Shown here: positions 50,737 to 59,172 of the stretch, piece after piece
Numbering within the stretch: the stretch's first letter is position 1
Layout of the letters: each line of letters opens with the position of its first letter
NCBI GenBank assembly: GCA_035633215.1
Contig: DASQFI010000059.1
Location: 239,775-303,774, forward strand
Direction: 5' to 3'
DNA length: 64,000 nt
Origin: DASQFI01 sp035633215
GTDB taxonomy: Bacteria; Acidobacteriota; Vicinamibacteria; Vicinamibacterales; SCN-69-37
Notes under the pieces: generated by a model
The model's database searches: none
What the model was told of the DNA's origin: nothing
The model's input: only the letters and a program-made list of their open reading frames with translations
Made by a program: the position numbers and the translations under genes

Positions 50737-52347
50737 ATGATGAAACGGTCACTGATGGGTGCAGCTGTCATCCTCGCCTGCGGCGTGATGGCTGGCTCGG
50801 CGCAGACGAATAGCGCGATCACAGGCACATGGGTGGGAGGATTCGAGGCCGGCGGCGAATTCGGATTCTATTCCGCCACCGTTGACGCAGGGGACCCGCC
50901 AAGCGGCATCGGGAGCGTGCCAATGCGCGATCTGTCCGGGCCGCTCCGCATCACGCTGGACGGGCCGCGTGTCCGAATCGAGGGGCCTGCTTCCGTCGTG
51001 CTGTCGGGCATCATTGATCGCGACACGATGACCGGTGATTTTGAGGCGCAAGGCGGCAGGACGAAAGGCGCCTTTCGTTTGATTCGGATCGCGACGGTCG
51101 AGCCCGCAGCGCTGGTGCGCTACCAAGGTGCGTATCAGTTCGACGACGGACGCATCTTGATGGTGGAGCGCGCGCCGATGTCTCCGGCACTCGGCGTAAC
51201 GGACGCTTCATCGGGCGTTGCGCGCGTCGTGTTTGCCGTGGCACCGGCGACCTTCATCGCGGGACCATCGGTGCTCGTTCCGTACCCAACGGAATACACG
51301 CTCTCGTTCGAGACCAGCGGCAATCGTGTCACGGGCGTCGTGAGGACTTCACAAGCGGGAAGGCCCGAGCGGGCGACGCGCGTGCCGACGGTCGAGGAAG
51401 AGGTGAGCTTCCGGAACGGAGATGTGACCCTTCGCGGTACGCTCGTGCTGCCGGCTGCGCGCGGGCCACACCCGGCGTTGGTTTTCACCCACGGTGGAGG
51501 CGCTGCCTTGCGGGAGTGGTTCTGGGGGTTTGGCCACCTGATGGCGGCGCGTGGCTTCGCGGTCCTGGCATACGACAAGCGGGGCGTGGGAGCGTCGTCT
51601 GGAGGCTGGCGCGATGCTGGTTTCGAGGATTTGGCCGACGATGCGGTTGCAGCCGCGAAATTCCTGCAGGGACGACCGGATATCAACGGCACACGGATCG
51701 GGTTCTGGGGGTTGAGCCAAGGCGCCTGGATCGCGCCACTCGCCGGGGTCCGATTCAAGGACACGGCATTCGTCATGACTCTGTCCGGAGGGGGGCTCAC
51801 ACCGGCGGAAGGAGAACTGCTGGACAGCGAGTGGGAGCTGCGGAAGGCAGGATTCTCGGAGGCCGAGATCGCCGACGCCCTCGCCTTCCAGACCGCGAAG
51901 AACACCTTCATGCGCGTTGGAGCGGGCTGGGAGGATTACGCCGCTCGTCGCACGCGCGCGACTCAGCCCCGTGCGCCGTGGTATGGGCTTCCATGGACCG
52001 ACTTGAGCGGTCCGCCGAACGCCGACAACCCCGAGTGGGGTCGCACTCGACGGTTCTATTTCTACGACCCGGCGCCGACGCTTCGTGCACTGCGCGCGCC
52101 GCTGCTTGGTCTTTTTGGTGAACTCGACACGCCGAAGGGGGTCGAGCTGAATGGGAAGGCCATGAGCGCGGCGCTTTCAGAGGGTGGCAACCGGGATTTC
52201 ACCGTGCGTGTGTTCCCAAACGGCCGGCATAACCTCATGGACATGAGCGGCGCCTCGCCCAATGAGTTCGCCAGGCTTCAGCGATTCGTTCCAGGCCTGT
52301 TCGAAGTCATGGCGTCGTGGCTCTTGGAGCGAGCGGCGCGCCAATAA
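50737..52347 (+). CDS. Secreted alpha/beta hydrolase with N-terminal beta domain
   Basis: 536 residues with GAGG seven bases before the ATG and a signal peptide SLMGAAVILACGVMAGSAQ. Residues ~25-230 form a beta-rich domain (GTWVGGFEAGGEFGFYSATV ... VTGVVRTSQAGRPE). The catalytic alpha/beta domain follows: oxyanion region FTHGGGAALRE, nucleophile elbow GLSQG, acid in GELDTPKG and His in PNGRHNLMD. It resembles acidobacterial 'alpha/beta fold hydrolase' peptidase/esterase proteins related to S9/S15 enzymes. Third gene of the PadR operon (18 bases after the HAAS gene). Confidence 0.88.
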   Translation: MMKRSLMGAAVILACGVMAGSAQTNSAITGTWVGGFEAGGEFGFYSATVDAGDPPSGIGSVPMRDLSGPLRITLDGPRVRIEGPASVVLSGIIDRDTMTGDFEAQGGRTKGAFRLIRIATVEPAALVRYQGAYQFDDGRILMVERAPMSPALGVTDASSGVARVVFAVAPATFIAGPSVLVPYPTEYTLSFETSGNRVTGVVRTSQAGRPERATRVPTVEEEVSFRNGDVTLRGTLVLPAARGPHPALVFTHGGGAALREWFWGFGHLMAARGFAVLAYDKRGVGASSGGWRDAGFEDLADDAVAAAKFLQGRPDINGTRIGFWGLSQGAWIAPLAGVRFKDTAFVMTLSGGGLTPAEGELLDSEWELRKAGFSEAEIADALAFQTAKNTFMRVGAGWEDYAARRTRATQPRAPWYGLPWTDLSGPPNADNPEWGRTRRFYFYDPAPTLRALRAPLLGLFGELDTPKGVELNGKAMSAALSEGGNRDFTVRVFPNGRHNLMDMSGASPNEFARLQRFVPGLFEVMASWLLERAARQ

Positions 52348-52391
52348 AAGGCTCGGACGGACATGGAGAACGCGCGGGTGATCAGCAGAGG

Positions 52392-53162
52392 GTGTCAATC
52401 GCACGCACCGGATTGCTGGTACTGGTCGTCATGGCGTGCGCCGCCACGGAGTCCGCACCCGCCAGTCGCCAGGTCGCGGCTGACGTCCGCTGCGAGCTTC
52501 CGGAGTCGACGGTGTTGCGGCGAGATGGCAACGCGGTCCTGGAAGCGTGGGAGTTGCCGGCAGCCCCGGTGTGGTTCGGCGAGACGCTGCCAGACGCGCC
52601 TGGATACCTTGCCTATCGCGCCGCCATCCGCGTGGCGGGCGGAGACACGATAGGGCCGGTGGCAGATCCACCCCAGCCGAACGCTGCCGAACGGGAGATG
52701 TGGCGTCGAGAGGATCTCAATGCCGCGTTGATGTACGGAGGGGGCGGGCAGGTCCGGCCGATACGATGTCTTGAGGCGGCCTTGTTTGCGCGACAGGACG
52801 CGCGCTACCCGGATCTGACCCGCCCGACGGAATTCATCGCCCACATTTTGCGGCGCAACGAACGGCTCAAGGTGTACCTCGGCGCGAGCGACCAAACGTT
52901 TCCTCCGCGGGCTGTCTATGGCCTGAGTGCGGTTGCCGTCGACGTTGCCGCTGGGTGGCAGCACTGGGTGATGCTGCACAATCACACCGTGCGAACGCTC
53001 AATGGCAAGCCGGCGCTCGGAGTGCCCGCGCCGAGCACCAGCGACGTGCAACTGTCCAGCGCACTCCGGGATCAGGGGCTTCAGGAAGTGTGGGTCACGA
53101 ACGGAATGTACACGGGCGTGGTTTCCACAGCGGACCTCGGCCGGTTCAGTACGCGCGAGTAA
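52392..53162 (+). CDS. JAMM/RadC-like lipoprotein (candidate)
   Basis: 256 residues from the GTG at 52392 (VSIARTGLLVLVVMACAATE). The lipobox V-M-A-C places a lipidated Cys at 16. The C-terminal half resembles the JAB/MPN+ isopeptidase fold. H196-x-H198 in VMLHNHTVR is followed by S215-x2-D218 in APSTSDVQLSSALRDQGLQE and VWVTNGMYTGVVSTADL. The order HNH ... PSxxD ... is that of RadC/JAMM proteins (HNHPSG ... PSxxD). A possible catalytic Glu is E147 (PTEFIAHIL). The usual HxHPSG Pro is replaced by Thr, and the gap between H-x-H and S-x2-D is longer. Last gene of the PadR operon. Confidence 0.6.
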   Translation: MSIARTGLLVLVVMACAATESAPASRQVAADVRCELPESTVLRRDGNAVLEAWELPAAPVWFGETLPDAPGYLAYRAAIRVAGGDTIGPVADPPQPNAAEREMWRREDLNAALMYGGGGQVRPIRCLEAALFARQDARYPDLTRPTEFIAHILRRNERLKVYLGASDQTFPPRAVYGLSAVAVDVAAGWQHWVMLHNHTVRTLNGKPALGVPAPSTSDVQLSSALRDQGLQEVWVTNGMYTGVVSTADLGRFSTRE

Positions 53163-53192
53163 TCCGCCGGATTTAGCGGTCGAACGCCGGGC

Positions 53193-53241
53193 GTTCAGTT
53201 CGAAGTTCTGAGTTCGACGTTCGCCGCGCGAAGCGCGGCGG
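53193..53241. repeat. GTTCGAAGTTC-hairpin element, copy 4
   Basis: TTCAGTTCGAAGTTCTGAGT, TCGACGTTC, then the hairpin CGCCGCGCGAAGCGCGGCG. Between convergent genes, immediately 3' of the DUF5916 gene. Confidence 0.8.
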
Positions 53242-53251
53242 TGGCGCACGG

Positions 53252-55507
53252 TTACAAACGAAACAGGTAGCTCATCTTTGCCAACAGCTGGCGCCCAACC
53301 TGAGTCGTGGGCGTCGAGGTGCGTGCCACTGGCCCGGCTTCGGGCGACAGTGCCACGTTTTGAAAACCGGTGGTATACCCCACATAGAGAGCAGTGCTGG
53401 GCCCAAGCTGGTACGTGAACAGCGCATCGATGCCAAGGCGTCGGTCGTCAATCAGTTGCACGAGCGACGGGTTCGGAACCACGGCGTTGTAATCAAGGAT
53501 CGCGCGCAGTGAAAGCTCGCGCGTGAACTGGTAGTTCAGCGTCGAGCGCGCGATGTCGTTGCGAAAGACTCTGGTATTGCGCGACGACCCAGACGGATTT
53601 CCCGTGAGACTGCTATGCAGGTACGTGAGCTCGTAACGCAGGCGAGGTGTCGGACGAAACGTGAGACCCAGCGATGCGGTCACAGAATCCGTGACGTACG
53701 GCTGAATTCCGCGCGCGGGAAAATAGTTGGGCGTGCGCCCCCACTCGAAGCCTTCGGTAAGGGACAGCCATTTCAGCCACTCGGTCGTGACGTTGATCGT
53801 CTGAAAGTGGGCTCGTAGGTCCAAGCCCTGAAAGAGTTCGTAGCTCTCGACCCGGCGGACGAATACCTGCGTGCGGCCCTTCAGATGCACTTCAAACGGG
53901 AAGCGGACGATCCACTCCTGCAGCTCACCTCGGTGATTCCAGTTCACACGAACGTACGAATTGGGACCGTACGCCACGACCGGTCCCGAGCGGGGACGCC
54001 AGCGATACTCCGTGTATTGCTCGACTTGGCGGATGTCGATGCGCGGGACAAAACCAAGAGTCGTGCGGAAGGCCGGGCTCCTATCACTGTAGAACAGGCT
54101 GTAGAGGGCCCGCCGGCTGCTGTAAAAGAGCGACGCATTGTACGCGGATCCGGGGGCCTGTTGCGACCCATCGGGGCTGTCAGATCGGCTGGCGACGGCC
54201 TGGCCGGACACGATCCAGTTGGGCGAGAACTTCCAGCGCACGTCCAATGCGCCGACGTGATTTGCGACGCCGGCCCGCGCGCGCGACGTGACAAAGACGC
54301 CGAGAGTCGACTGACGGGAGAACTCACGTTGCACCCGCCCCACGCCAATTCTCGCGCGGGCGTCGTCGGCCGATGACGCTCCGACGCCGCGATCGTCGAC
54401 GACAATGCCGCCGAAGGACCACGGCCCACTCTTTCCGGTGACGCGGACACCAAATTCGGGATTCTGCACGCGTCGTGAGAAGAAGAGCATGTCGGGGATC
54501 ACGCGGGTCGTCGGGTCGCTTGGCGCGGTCCGAACGTACTTGAATACCGACGCGCTCTCGAGAAAGAACGGTCGCTTCTCTGGATAGAACAGCTCGAATC
54601 GCTGATTGACCGCTACCTGAGGCTGATCGGACTCGACCTGACTGAAATCCGGGTTGACCGCGACGTCAACCGCGATCGCGTCCCGCAGGACGAACTTTGC
54701 ATCGAGCCCGATGCGCCGATCGATCGGCGACGTGAACCTGCTGGTTGCGTGGTCCAGATACCGTCCGCTCGACACGGCGGCGTACGGGATCACCTGGATA
54801 TTCCGACCGCCTTCCACGCCGGCCGGGCGTGCCACGGTCGCAAACTGTTGGGTGAGACCCTCGACGCGACGCGTGATGTGGGGCCAGAACGATTGCTCGC
54901 TGTTTCGCGGAATAATCCGCGAGAGCGCCATGCCCCACGTGCCGCTTGGACTCGTGGAGATTCGGAGACTCTTGAATGGAATTGCGAGAAGCACCACGAA
55001 GCCACCCGACACCAGGCGGCCGCTCGTGCGCCACACTGTGTCGAAACTGTAGTCATCGTCACGACCTTCGCTCGCGAGGGCATCCGCCTGGATGCCAAGC
55101 GGGTTCGCGGCAAACAGGTACGACCGTTGACGGTCGTGGAACGTGTCGAGCATCAGGAGGACCTGGTCGTCTTGTGCGATGGCGTCGCGTTTGCTGAGGC
55201 GCGCACGAATCCTGGTCGGATCCTGGTCGAGACACACGAACGCGACGTACAGGTGATCTGCGTCGTACGAGAGGTAGGCGATCGTGCGCTCGCTGACCGG
55301 CTCGCCATCGTAGGGGTCGCGCTGCTTGAGACCGTCCACCTTGAACTCGCCTTGAGGGGGTGTCCCGGACAGGTAGTCCTCGACGACCGGAGGGCGGGCC
55401 ACGAGCGGGAGACGAATCTGCGGTATGACGACTTGGGCGCTGGCGAGCGGCGCCGCGGCGTTCAATGCTATGCAGCTGACCCATGTGATGTAATAGATGT
55501 TACATGT
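53252..55507 (-). CDS. DUF5916 outer-membrane protein with CBM9-like N-terminus
   Basis: About 751 residues from the ATG at 55505-55507; a GTG at 55528 lies inside the promoter and is not used here. Signal peptide around NIYYITWVSCIALNAAAPLA. The first 180 residues are a CBM9-type beta-sandwich (DADHLYVAFVCLDQDPTRI, DDQVLLMLDTFHDRQRSYLF, NPLGIQADAL). The DUF5916 barrel follows with FFLESASVFKY and many strands ending in F (KMSYLFRL). Widespread in acidobacteria and Bacteroidota and often near peptidases; a role in import or surface binding is presumed. Divergent from chrB. Confidence 0.9.
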   Translation of the reverse strand, partial: TCNIYYITWVSCIALNAAAPLASAQVVIPQIRLPLVARPPVVEDYLSGTPPQGEFKVDGLKQRDPYDGEPVSERTIAYLSYDADHLYVAFVCLDQDPTRIRARLSKRDAIAQDDQVLLMLDTFHDRQRSYLFAANPLGIQADALASEGRDDDYSFDTVWRTSGRLVSGGFVVLLAIPFKSLRISTSPSGTWGMALSRIIPRNSEQSFWPHITRRVEGLTQQFATVARPAGVEGGRNIQVIPYAAVSSGRYLDHATSRFTSPIDRRIGLDAKFVLRDAIAVDVAVNPDFSQVESDQPQVAVNQRFELFYPEKRPFFLESASVFKYVRTAPSDPTTRVIPDMLFFSRRVQNPEFGVRVTGKSGPWSFGGIVVDDRGVGASSADDARARIGVGRVQREFSRQSTLGVFVTSRARAGVANHVGALDVRWKFSPNWIVSGQAVASRSDSPDGSQQAPGSAYNASLFYSSRRALYSLFYSDRSPAFRTTLGFVPRIDIRQVEQYTEYRWRPRSGPVVAYGPNSYVRVNWNHRGELQEWIVRFPFEVHLKGRTQVFVRRVESYELFQGLDLRAHFQTINVTTEWLKWLSLTEGFEWGRTPNYFPARGIQPYVTDSVTASLGLTFRPTPRLRYELTYLHSSLTGNPSGSSRNTRVFRNDIARSTLNYQFTRELSLRAILDYNAVVPNPSLVQLIDDRRLGIDALFTYQLGPSTALYVGYTTGFQNVALSPEAGPVARTSTPTTQVGRQLLAKMSYLFRL

Positions 55508-55547
55508 CATTGGTAACGTACATACCACCCAACAATGCGCCCGTCAA
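55488..55547 (-). promoter_or_regulatory. Promoter of the DUF5916 gene with palindromic operator
   Basis: On the minus strand a -35 TTGACG (55547-55542), exact 17-base spacer and -10 TATGTA (55524-55519) precede the ATG at 55507 by only a dozen bases, predicting a near-leaderless transcript. A perfect dyad ATGTAA-N6-TTACAT at 55488-55505 overlaps the first codons, suitable for a repressor. The regulator is unknown; ChrB is the divergent neighbour. Confidence 0.6.
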
Positions 55548-55587
55548 GTGACGCCCGTTACAGGGATTCGGATTTGATGTTAGATCT

Positions 55588-56670
55588 GTGACGGGAGACG
55601 CGCTGTTGCCCCGAACGCCCGACCGCGACCGACCCACCAGCGCTCACGGGCGCTGGCTGCTTCTCATTCAGCAGCTGCCGACGCGCCCGTCCAGCGCGCG
55701 GATCAAACTGTGGCGGCGCCTGCAGCAGCTCGGCAGCGTGGTGCTCAAGAACTCCGTCTATGTTCTGCCGAATACCCCGCAGGCTCGAGAGGATTTCGAG
55801 TGGCTAAGTGCGGAGATTCGTGCCGCCAAGGGCCATGCGTCGATCCTGCTCGCCGAGGCGCTCACGACCGAGCAAGCGGAAGATATCCGGCAGGCATTTC
55901 GTGCCGCGCGCGCGATCGACTACAACGCCCTTCGAGCGAAAGCGCAGGATCTTCTGCGCACGTCGCCGGCACGGCCGACTGGCACAAGACGGCAGGCGCT
56001 GGAGCGGGCGGTCAGAGCCTGCCGCGACGAACTGGCGCGTATCGAGTCGATCGATTTCTGCGGTTCGCCAGCCCGTGCGACGGCCGCGGCCGTCGTTGAC
56101 GCCCTGGCCGCGAAAGTGACCGCGACCTCGATGAGACGGCCGCCTGTCAGTCCTGTCGCGCCTGCGTTGAAACCACAGATATACCGGAGGCGGATCTGGG
56201 TCACACGCCCGCGCCCCGGCGTCGATCGTCTGGCCTGCGCCTGGCTGATTCAGCGTTTCATCGATCCTGCTGCCAGGTTTGCCTTCGCCGACCTTGAGGC
56301 AGAATACGTGCCTCGACGTCAGATCCCATTCGACATGTACGGCGCAGAGTTTGGGCATCACGGTGATCACTGCACCTTTGAGACATTGTGTGATCGCTTC
56401 GGCATCGGTGAGCCCGCCGTACGGCGGCTCGGGCAAGTCGTTCATGACGTCGATCTGAAGGACCACCGCTACAGTCCTTCGGAGGCGTCGATGGTTGCGA
56501 GCCTGATCGAGGGCCTTCAGGCGACTTACAAGGACGATCACGAGCTGATGCAGCATGGCATCGCGCTGTTCGCTGGGCTGTACGAGTCCTTCGTTCAGCC
56601 CGCTGCGACATCACCGCAGGGGAGGCGAAAGAGACCTGCGCGCCCCAGGACGGGCCGAGCGAGACGTTGA
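55588..56670 (+). CDS. chrB: ChrB-family chromate-resistance protein
   Basis: 360 residues, GTG start. The N-terminal ChrB domain (WLLLIQQLPTRPSSARIKLW, RRLQQLGSVVLKNSVYVLPN) resembles a PaaX-like DNA-binding region. The C-terminal ChrB domain shows WVTRPRPGVDRLACAWLIQR, FDMYGAEFGHHGDHCTFETL and LGQVVHDVDLKDHRY, the family's conserved metal-site blocks. In known systems ChrB senses chromate and regulates the transporter ChrA; no chrA is present in this window, so its partner or target is elsewhere or different here. Its stop overlaps a TTG of the next frame. Confidence 0.9.
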   Translation: MTGDALLPRTPDRDRPTSAHGRWLLLIQQLPTRPSSARIKLWRRLQQLGSVVLKNSVYVLPNTPQAREDFEWLSAEIRAAKGHASILLAEALTTEQAEDIRQAFRAARAIDYNALRAKAQDLLRTSPARPTGTRRQALERAVRACRDELARIESIDFCGSPARATAAAVVDALAAKVTATSMRRPPVSPVAPALKPQIYRRRIWVTRPRPGVDRLACAWLIQRFIDPAARFAFADLEAEYVPRRQIPFDMYGAEFGHHGDHCTFETLCDRFGIGEPAVRRLGQVVHDVDLKDHRYSPSEASMVASLIEGLQATYKDDHELMQHGIALFAGLYESFVQPAATSPQGRRKRPARPRTGRARR

Positions 56671-56723
56671 CTCCAGGTCACCGGCCGCCATCGCGGCGGC
56701 CGCCAGATACAATCGTCTGTGCT

Positions 56724-58457
56724 GTGTCGATCGAACGATCCCGCGTTGTCGGCGCCGCGGCTGAGCGGGAGCTTGCTGACGCGCGTGCGCTTCTCGGTGA
56801 CTTGCGGGAGACGCTGGCGCGCGTGCCGGCCACAGACGCCGATGCGGCCACCCTCGCCGGTTCCATCCGTCAACTCGACGATCTGTTCCTCATTGTCGTC
56901 GTCGGCGAGTTCAACTCAGGCAAGAGCGCTTTCATCAACGCGCTGACCGGGGCGGCCGTGCTCGAAGAAGGCGTCACGCCGACCACGGCGGAGATTCAGC
57001 TCGTGCGTTACGGCGAGGCGATCGGGAGCTCACGCGATGCCACGGGCCTGCGCGTCGTCACCGCGCCCGTCGAACTGCTGCGCGACCTGCACATCGTCGA
57101 CACGCCCGGGACCAACGCGATTGTCCGAGAGCACGAGCGACTGACCCTCGACTTCATGCCGCGCGCCGACCTCGTGCTGTTCGTGACGTCCGCGGACCGG
57201 CCGTTCACCGAGACCGAGCGCGTGTTCCTCGACGTCATCCGCGACTGGGGCAAGAAGATCGTGCTCGTGGTCAACAAGATCGACATTCTGGATCGCGCAT
57301 CGGAGCGCGACGAAGTCCTCGGCTTCGTTCGTGAATCGGCGAGCCGCCTGTTGAACGTGGTCCCGGAAGTCTTTGCCGTGAGCGCGCGCCTGGCGATGCG
57401 CGCCAAACAGACCGGGACGGCCGACCTCCGGGCCAGCGGTTTCGAACCGCTCGAGCGATTCGTTCAGGAGACCCTCGACGACAAGAGCCGGTTCCACTTG
57501 AAGCTGTCCAACCCCCTCGGCGTAGGAGACACGCTCGCGCGGCGGTATGAAGCGGTGGCCGACGAACGGCTGCGACTGCTCGGTGACGACGTGGCGGCGC
57601 TCGACGACATCGAGCGGCAACACTCGGCGTACCGTGATGACCTGGCGCACGGGTTCGAGCTCCGGATGGCCGGCGTGGAGAAGGTGCTGCTCGAGATGGA
57701 AGCGCGCGGCCATGCTTACTTCGAGGACACGCTCCGCGTCGGCCGCGTCTTCGACCTGCTGAACAAGCCGCGTATACAGCGCGAGTTCGAAGAGCGCGTC
57801 GTGGGCGACGCGCCGGCGCGAATCGACCAGCTCGTCTCGGAGATCATCGATTGGCTGGTGGATCGGGACTTCCGGCAGTGGCAGGCGCTCTCGGCGAAGC
57901 TCTCGGTTCGCCAGTCCGCGCACGGCGACCGCATTCTCGGTGCACCCGAGATCGGCAGCTTTCACGCCGATCGGGCGAAGCTGCTCGAATCGGTCGGGCG
58001 CGAGGCCCAGCGCGTGGTGCAGACCTACGATCGCAGCCGCGAGTCGGCGGCCATCGCCGACGGCGCGCGGACGGCGGTCGCCGCGACGGCCGCGGTGGGT
58101 GCGGGAGCCCTCGGCCTCGGGACCGTGGTGACGGTGGCGGCCACAACGGCGGCGATGGACGTCACGGGCATGCTCGCCGCCGGCGTCATCGGAGCGGTCG
58201 GGCTGCTCATTATTCCGGCGAAGCGACGCCGGGCGCGCGTGGAGCTGCGCGAAAAGGTCAGCGATCTGCGCGTCAGGCTCGCCGGAGCGCTGCAGACCGA
58301 GTTTCAGACGGCGCGCGAGCGTGGCAGCCGCCGTCTCGACGACGGCCTGGCGCCGTACGCGCGCTTCGTGCGAAGCGAGCAGCACCGGTGGCGGGAGGCG
58401 CGGGCGACGCTGGCCGCGTGGCGTGCCCGGGCGGCAGGCTTCCTCGCACCCGCATGA
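56724..58457 (+). CDS. Dynamin-like GTPase
   Basis: About 577 residues from a GTG at 56724; the frame is open back to 56667 inside the chrB end, and the true start is not certain. The GTPase domain shows G1 GEFNSGKS, G2 TPTTAEI, G3 DTPGTN, G4 NKID. The middle part is a long helical stalk. Near the C-terminus are paired hydrophobic segments (AATAAVGAGALGLGTVVTVA, GMLAAGVIGAVGLLIIP) followed by KRRRAR, like the membrane paddle of bacterial dynamin-like proteins (BDLP, LeoA). Bacterial dynamins remodel membranes or protect against envelope damage or phage. It is right after chrB with about 50 bases between, so it may be co-transcribed. Confidence 0.88.
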   Translation: MSIERSRVVGAAAERELADARALLGDLRETLARVPATDADAATLAGSIRQLDDLFLIVVVGEFNSGKSAFINALTGAAVLEEGVTPTTAEIQLVRYGEAIGSSRDATGLRVVTAPVELLRDLHIVDTPGTNAIVREHERLTLDFMPRADLVLFVTSADRPFTETERVFLDVIRDWGKKIVLVVNKIDILDRASERDEVLGFVRESASRLLNVVPEVFAVSARLAMRAKQTGTADLRASGFEPLERFVQETLDDKSRFHLKLSNPLGVGDTLARRYEAVADERLRLLGDDVAALDDIERQHSAYRDDLAHGFELRMAGVEKVLLEMEARGHAYFEDTLRVGRVFDLLNKPRIQREFEERVVGDAPARIDQLVSEIIDWLVDRDFRQWQALSAKLSVRQSAHGDRILGAPEIGSFHADRAKLLESVGREAQRVVQTYDRSRESAAIADGARTAVAATAAVGAGALGLGTVVTVAATTAAMDVTGMLAAGVIGAVGLLIIPAKRRRARVELREKVSDLRVRLAGALQTEFQTARERGSRRLDDGLAPYARFVRSEQHRWREARATLAAWRARAAGFLAPA

Positions 58458-58565
58458 CGTAGCGTTCAGGCGTCGCCGCGACGAGCCACCTTGCGCCCCC
58501 ACTCGACGCCGAACGTGTCGATGACTTGGTGGCCTGGAACCCGCTGAGACGCTCGCGCGAAGGTA

Positions 58566-58823
58566 TTAAGGAACGGCATGCTCATACAGCGTGGGCTGCA
58601 ACGCGCGGATGGCATCATCACACTCCGGCTCCCATGGAAGGCGGTCCTCATGGTCTGGCCACAGACACTGGAGCGGCGGAAAGATCTCGCGCCCCTCGAT
58701 GCGATGGAACCAAATCGCATACCCCAGGTAATCCTCGTAGTGCGCCGGGAGAACCGTCCGGAACGAGCAGCGATACCCCTCCAGGACGTCGGTGGATGTG
58801 TCGCCATGAGTGATCCGGGCCAT
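58566..58823 (-). CDS. DUF4262-like protein, N-terminally truncated
   Basis: About 85 residues. It carries the C-terminal half of DUF4262: FRTVLPAHYEDYLGYAIWFH, then FPPLQCLWPDHEDRLPWEPE and IRALQPTLYE. Typical members are around 150-170 residues with a GDx...YTxGL N-terminal block, which is absent here. Start taken at 58823; the ATG at 58865 is possible. There is no obvious ribosome-binding site, so it may be a remnant. Confidence 0.55.
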   Translation of the reverse strand: MARITHGDTSTDVLEGYRCSFRTVLPAHYEDYLGYAIWFHRIEGREIFPPLQCLWPDHEDRLPWEPECDDAIRALQPTLYEHAVP

Positions 58824-58908
58824 TTCAGACGAGGCTCTTTGATATCGGGGCTTAGCTTCGCGCATTCACCGCCCAAGCAGCGAGCGTCGGCAGCTTGACG
58901 TCGACCGC

Positions 58909-59133
58909 ATGTCGAGCACGGGGCAGGCCGGACCTTCGCGCAAGTCCGCCCGGTTCTTGACAAGCTGTCTGCTCGCCGTCGTGGGGAACGTGTACTGCCA
59001 CGTCATCATTTGGAAATACGGCAAGGACTGGACCGAGCCGGATTTTCGCTGGGACTTCCTTGCGCTCTGCGGCGACCTGCGGTCTCCGGTCTGGTGCGAG
59101 ATCCCCGGCGTCACAACCCCGCCTGGCGAGTGA
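58909..59133 (+). CDS. Small hypothetical protein
   Basis: 74 residues: MSSTGQAGPSRKSARFLTSC, LLAVVGNVYCHVIIWKYGKD, WTEPDFRWDFLALCGDLRSP. A weak hydrophobic stretch (CLLAVVGNVYCHVIIW) could be a membrane helix. Composition looks coding, but no RBS is evident and no family is known to me. The 300-base gap between the DUF4262 fragment and the histidine kinase otherwise holds nothing recognisable. Confidence 0.35.
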   Translation: MSSTGQAGPSRKSARFLTSCLLAVVGNVYCHVIIWKYGKDWTEPDFRWDFLALCGDLRSPVWCEIPGVTTPPGE

Positions 59134-59172
59134 CGCGTATCGATCCTGTGGCGGCCTTGCGAGCGGAGTGAT

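Noticed and set aside
53223..53241. Rho-independent terminator at the GC hairpin
   Set aside because: The hairpin is strong but no T-run follows on either strand; kept as part of the dispersed element only.
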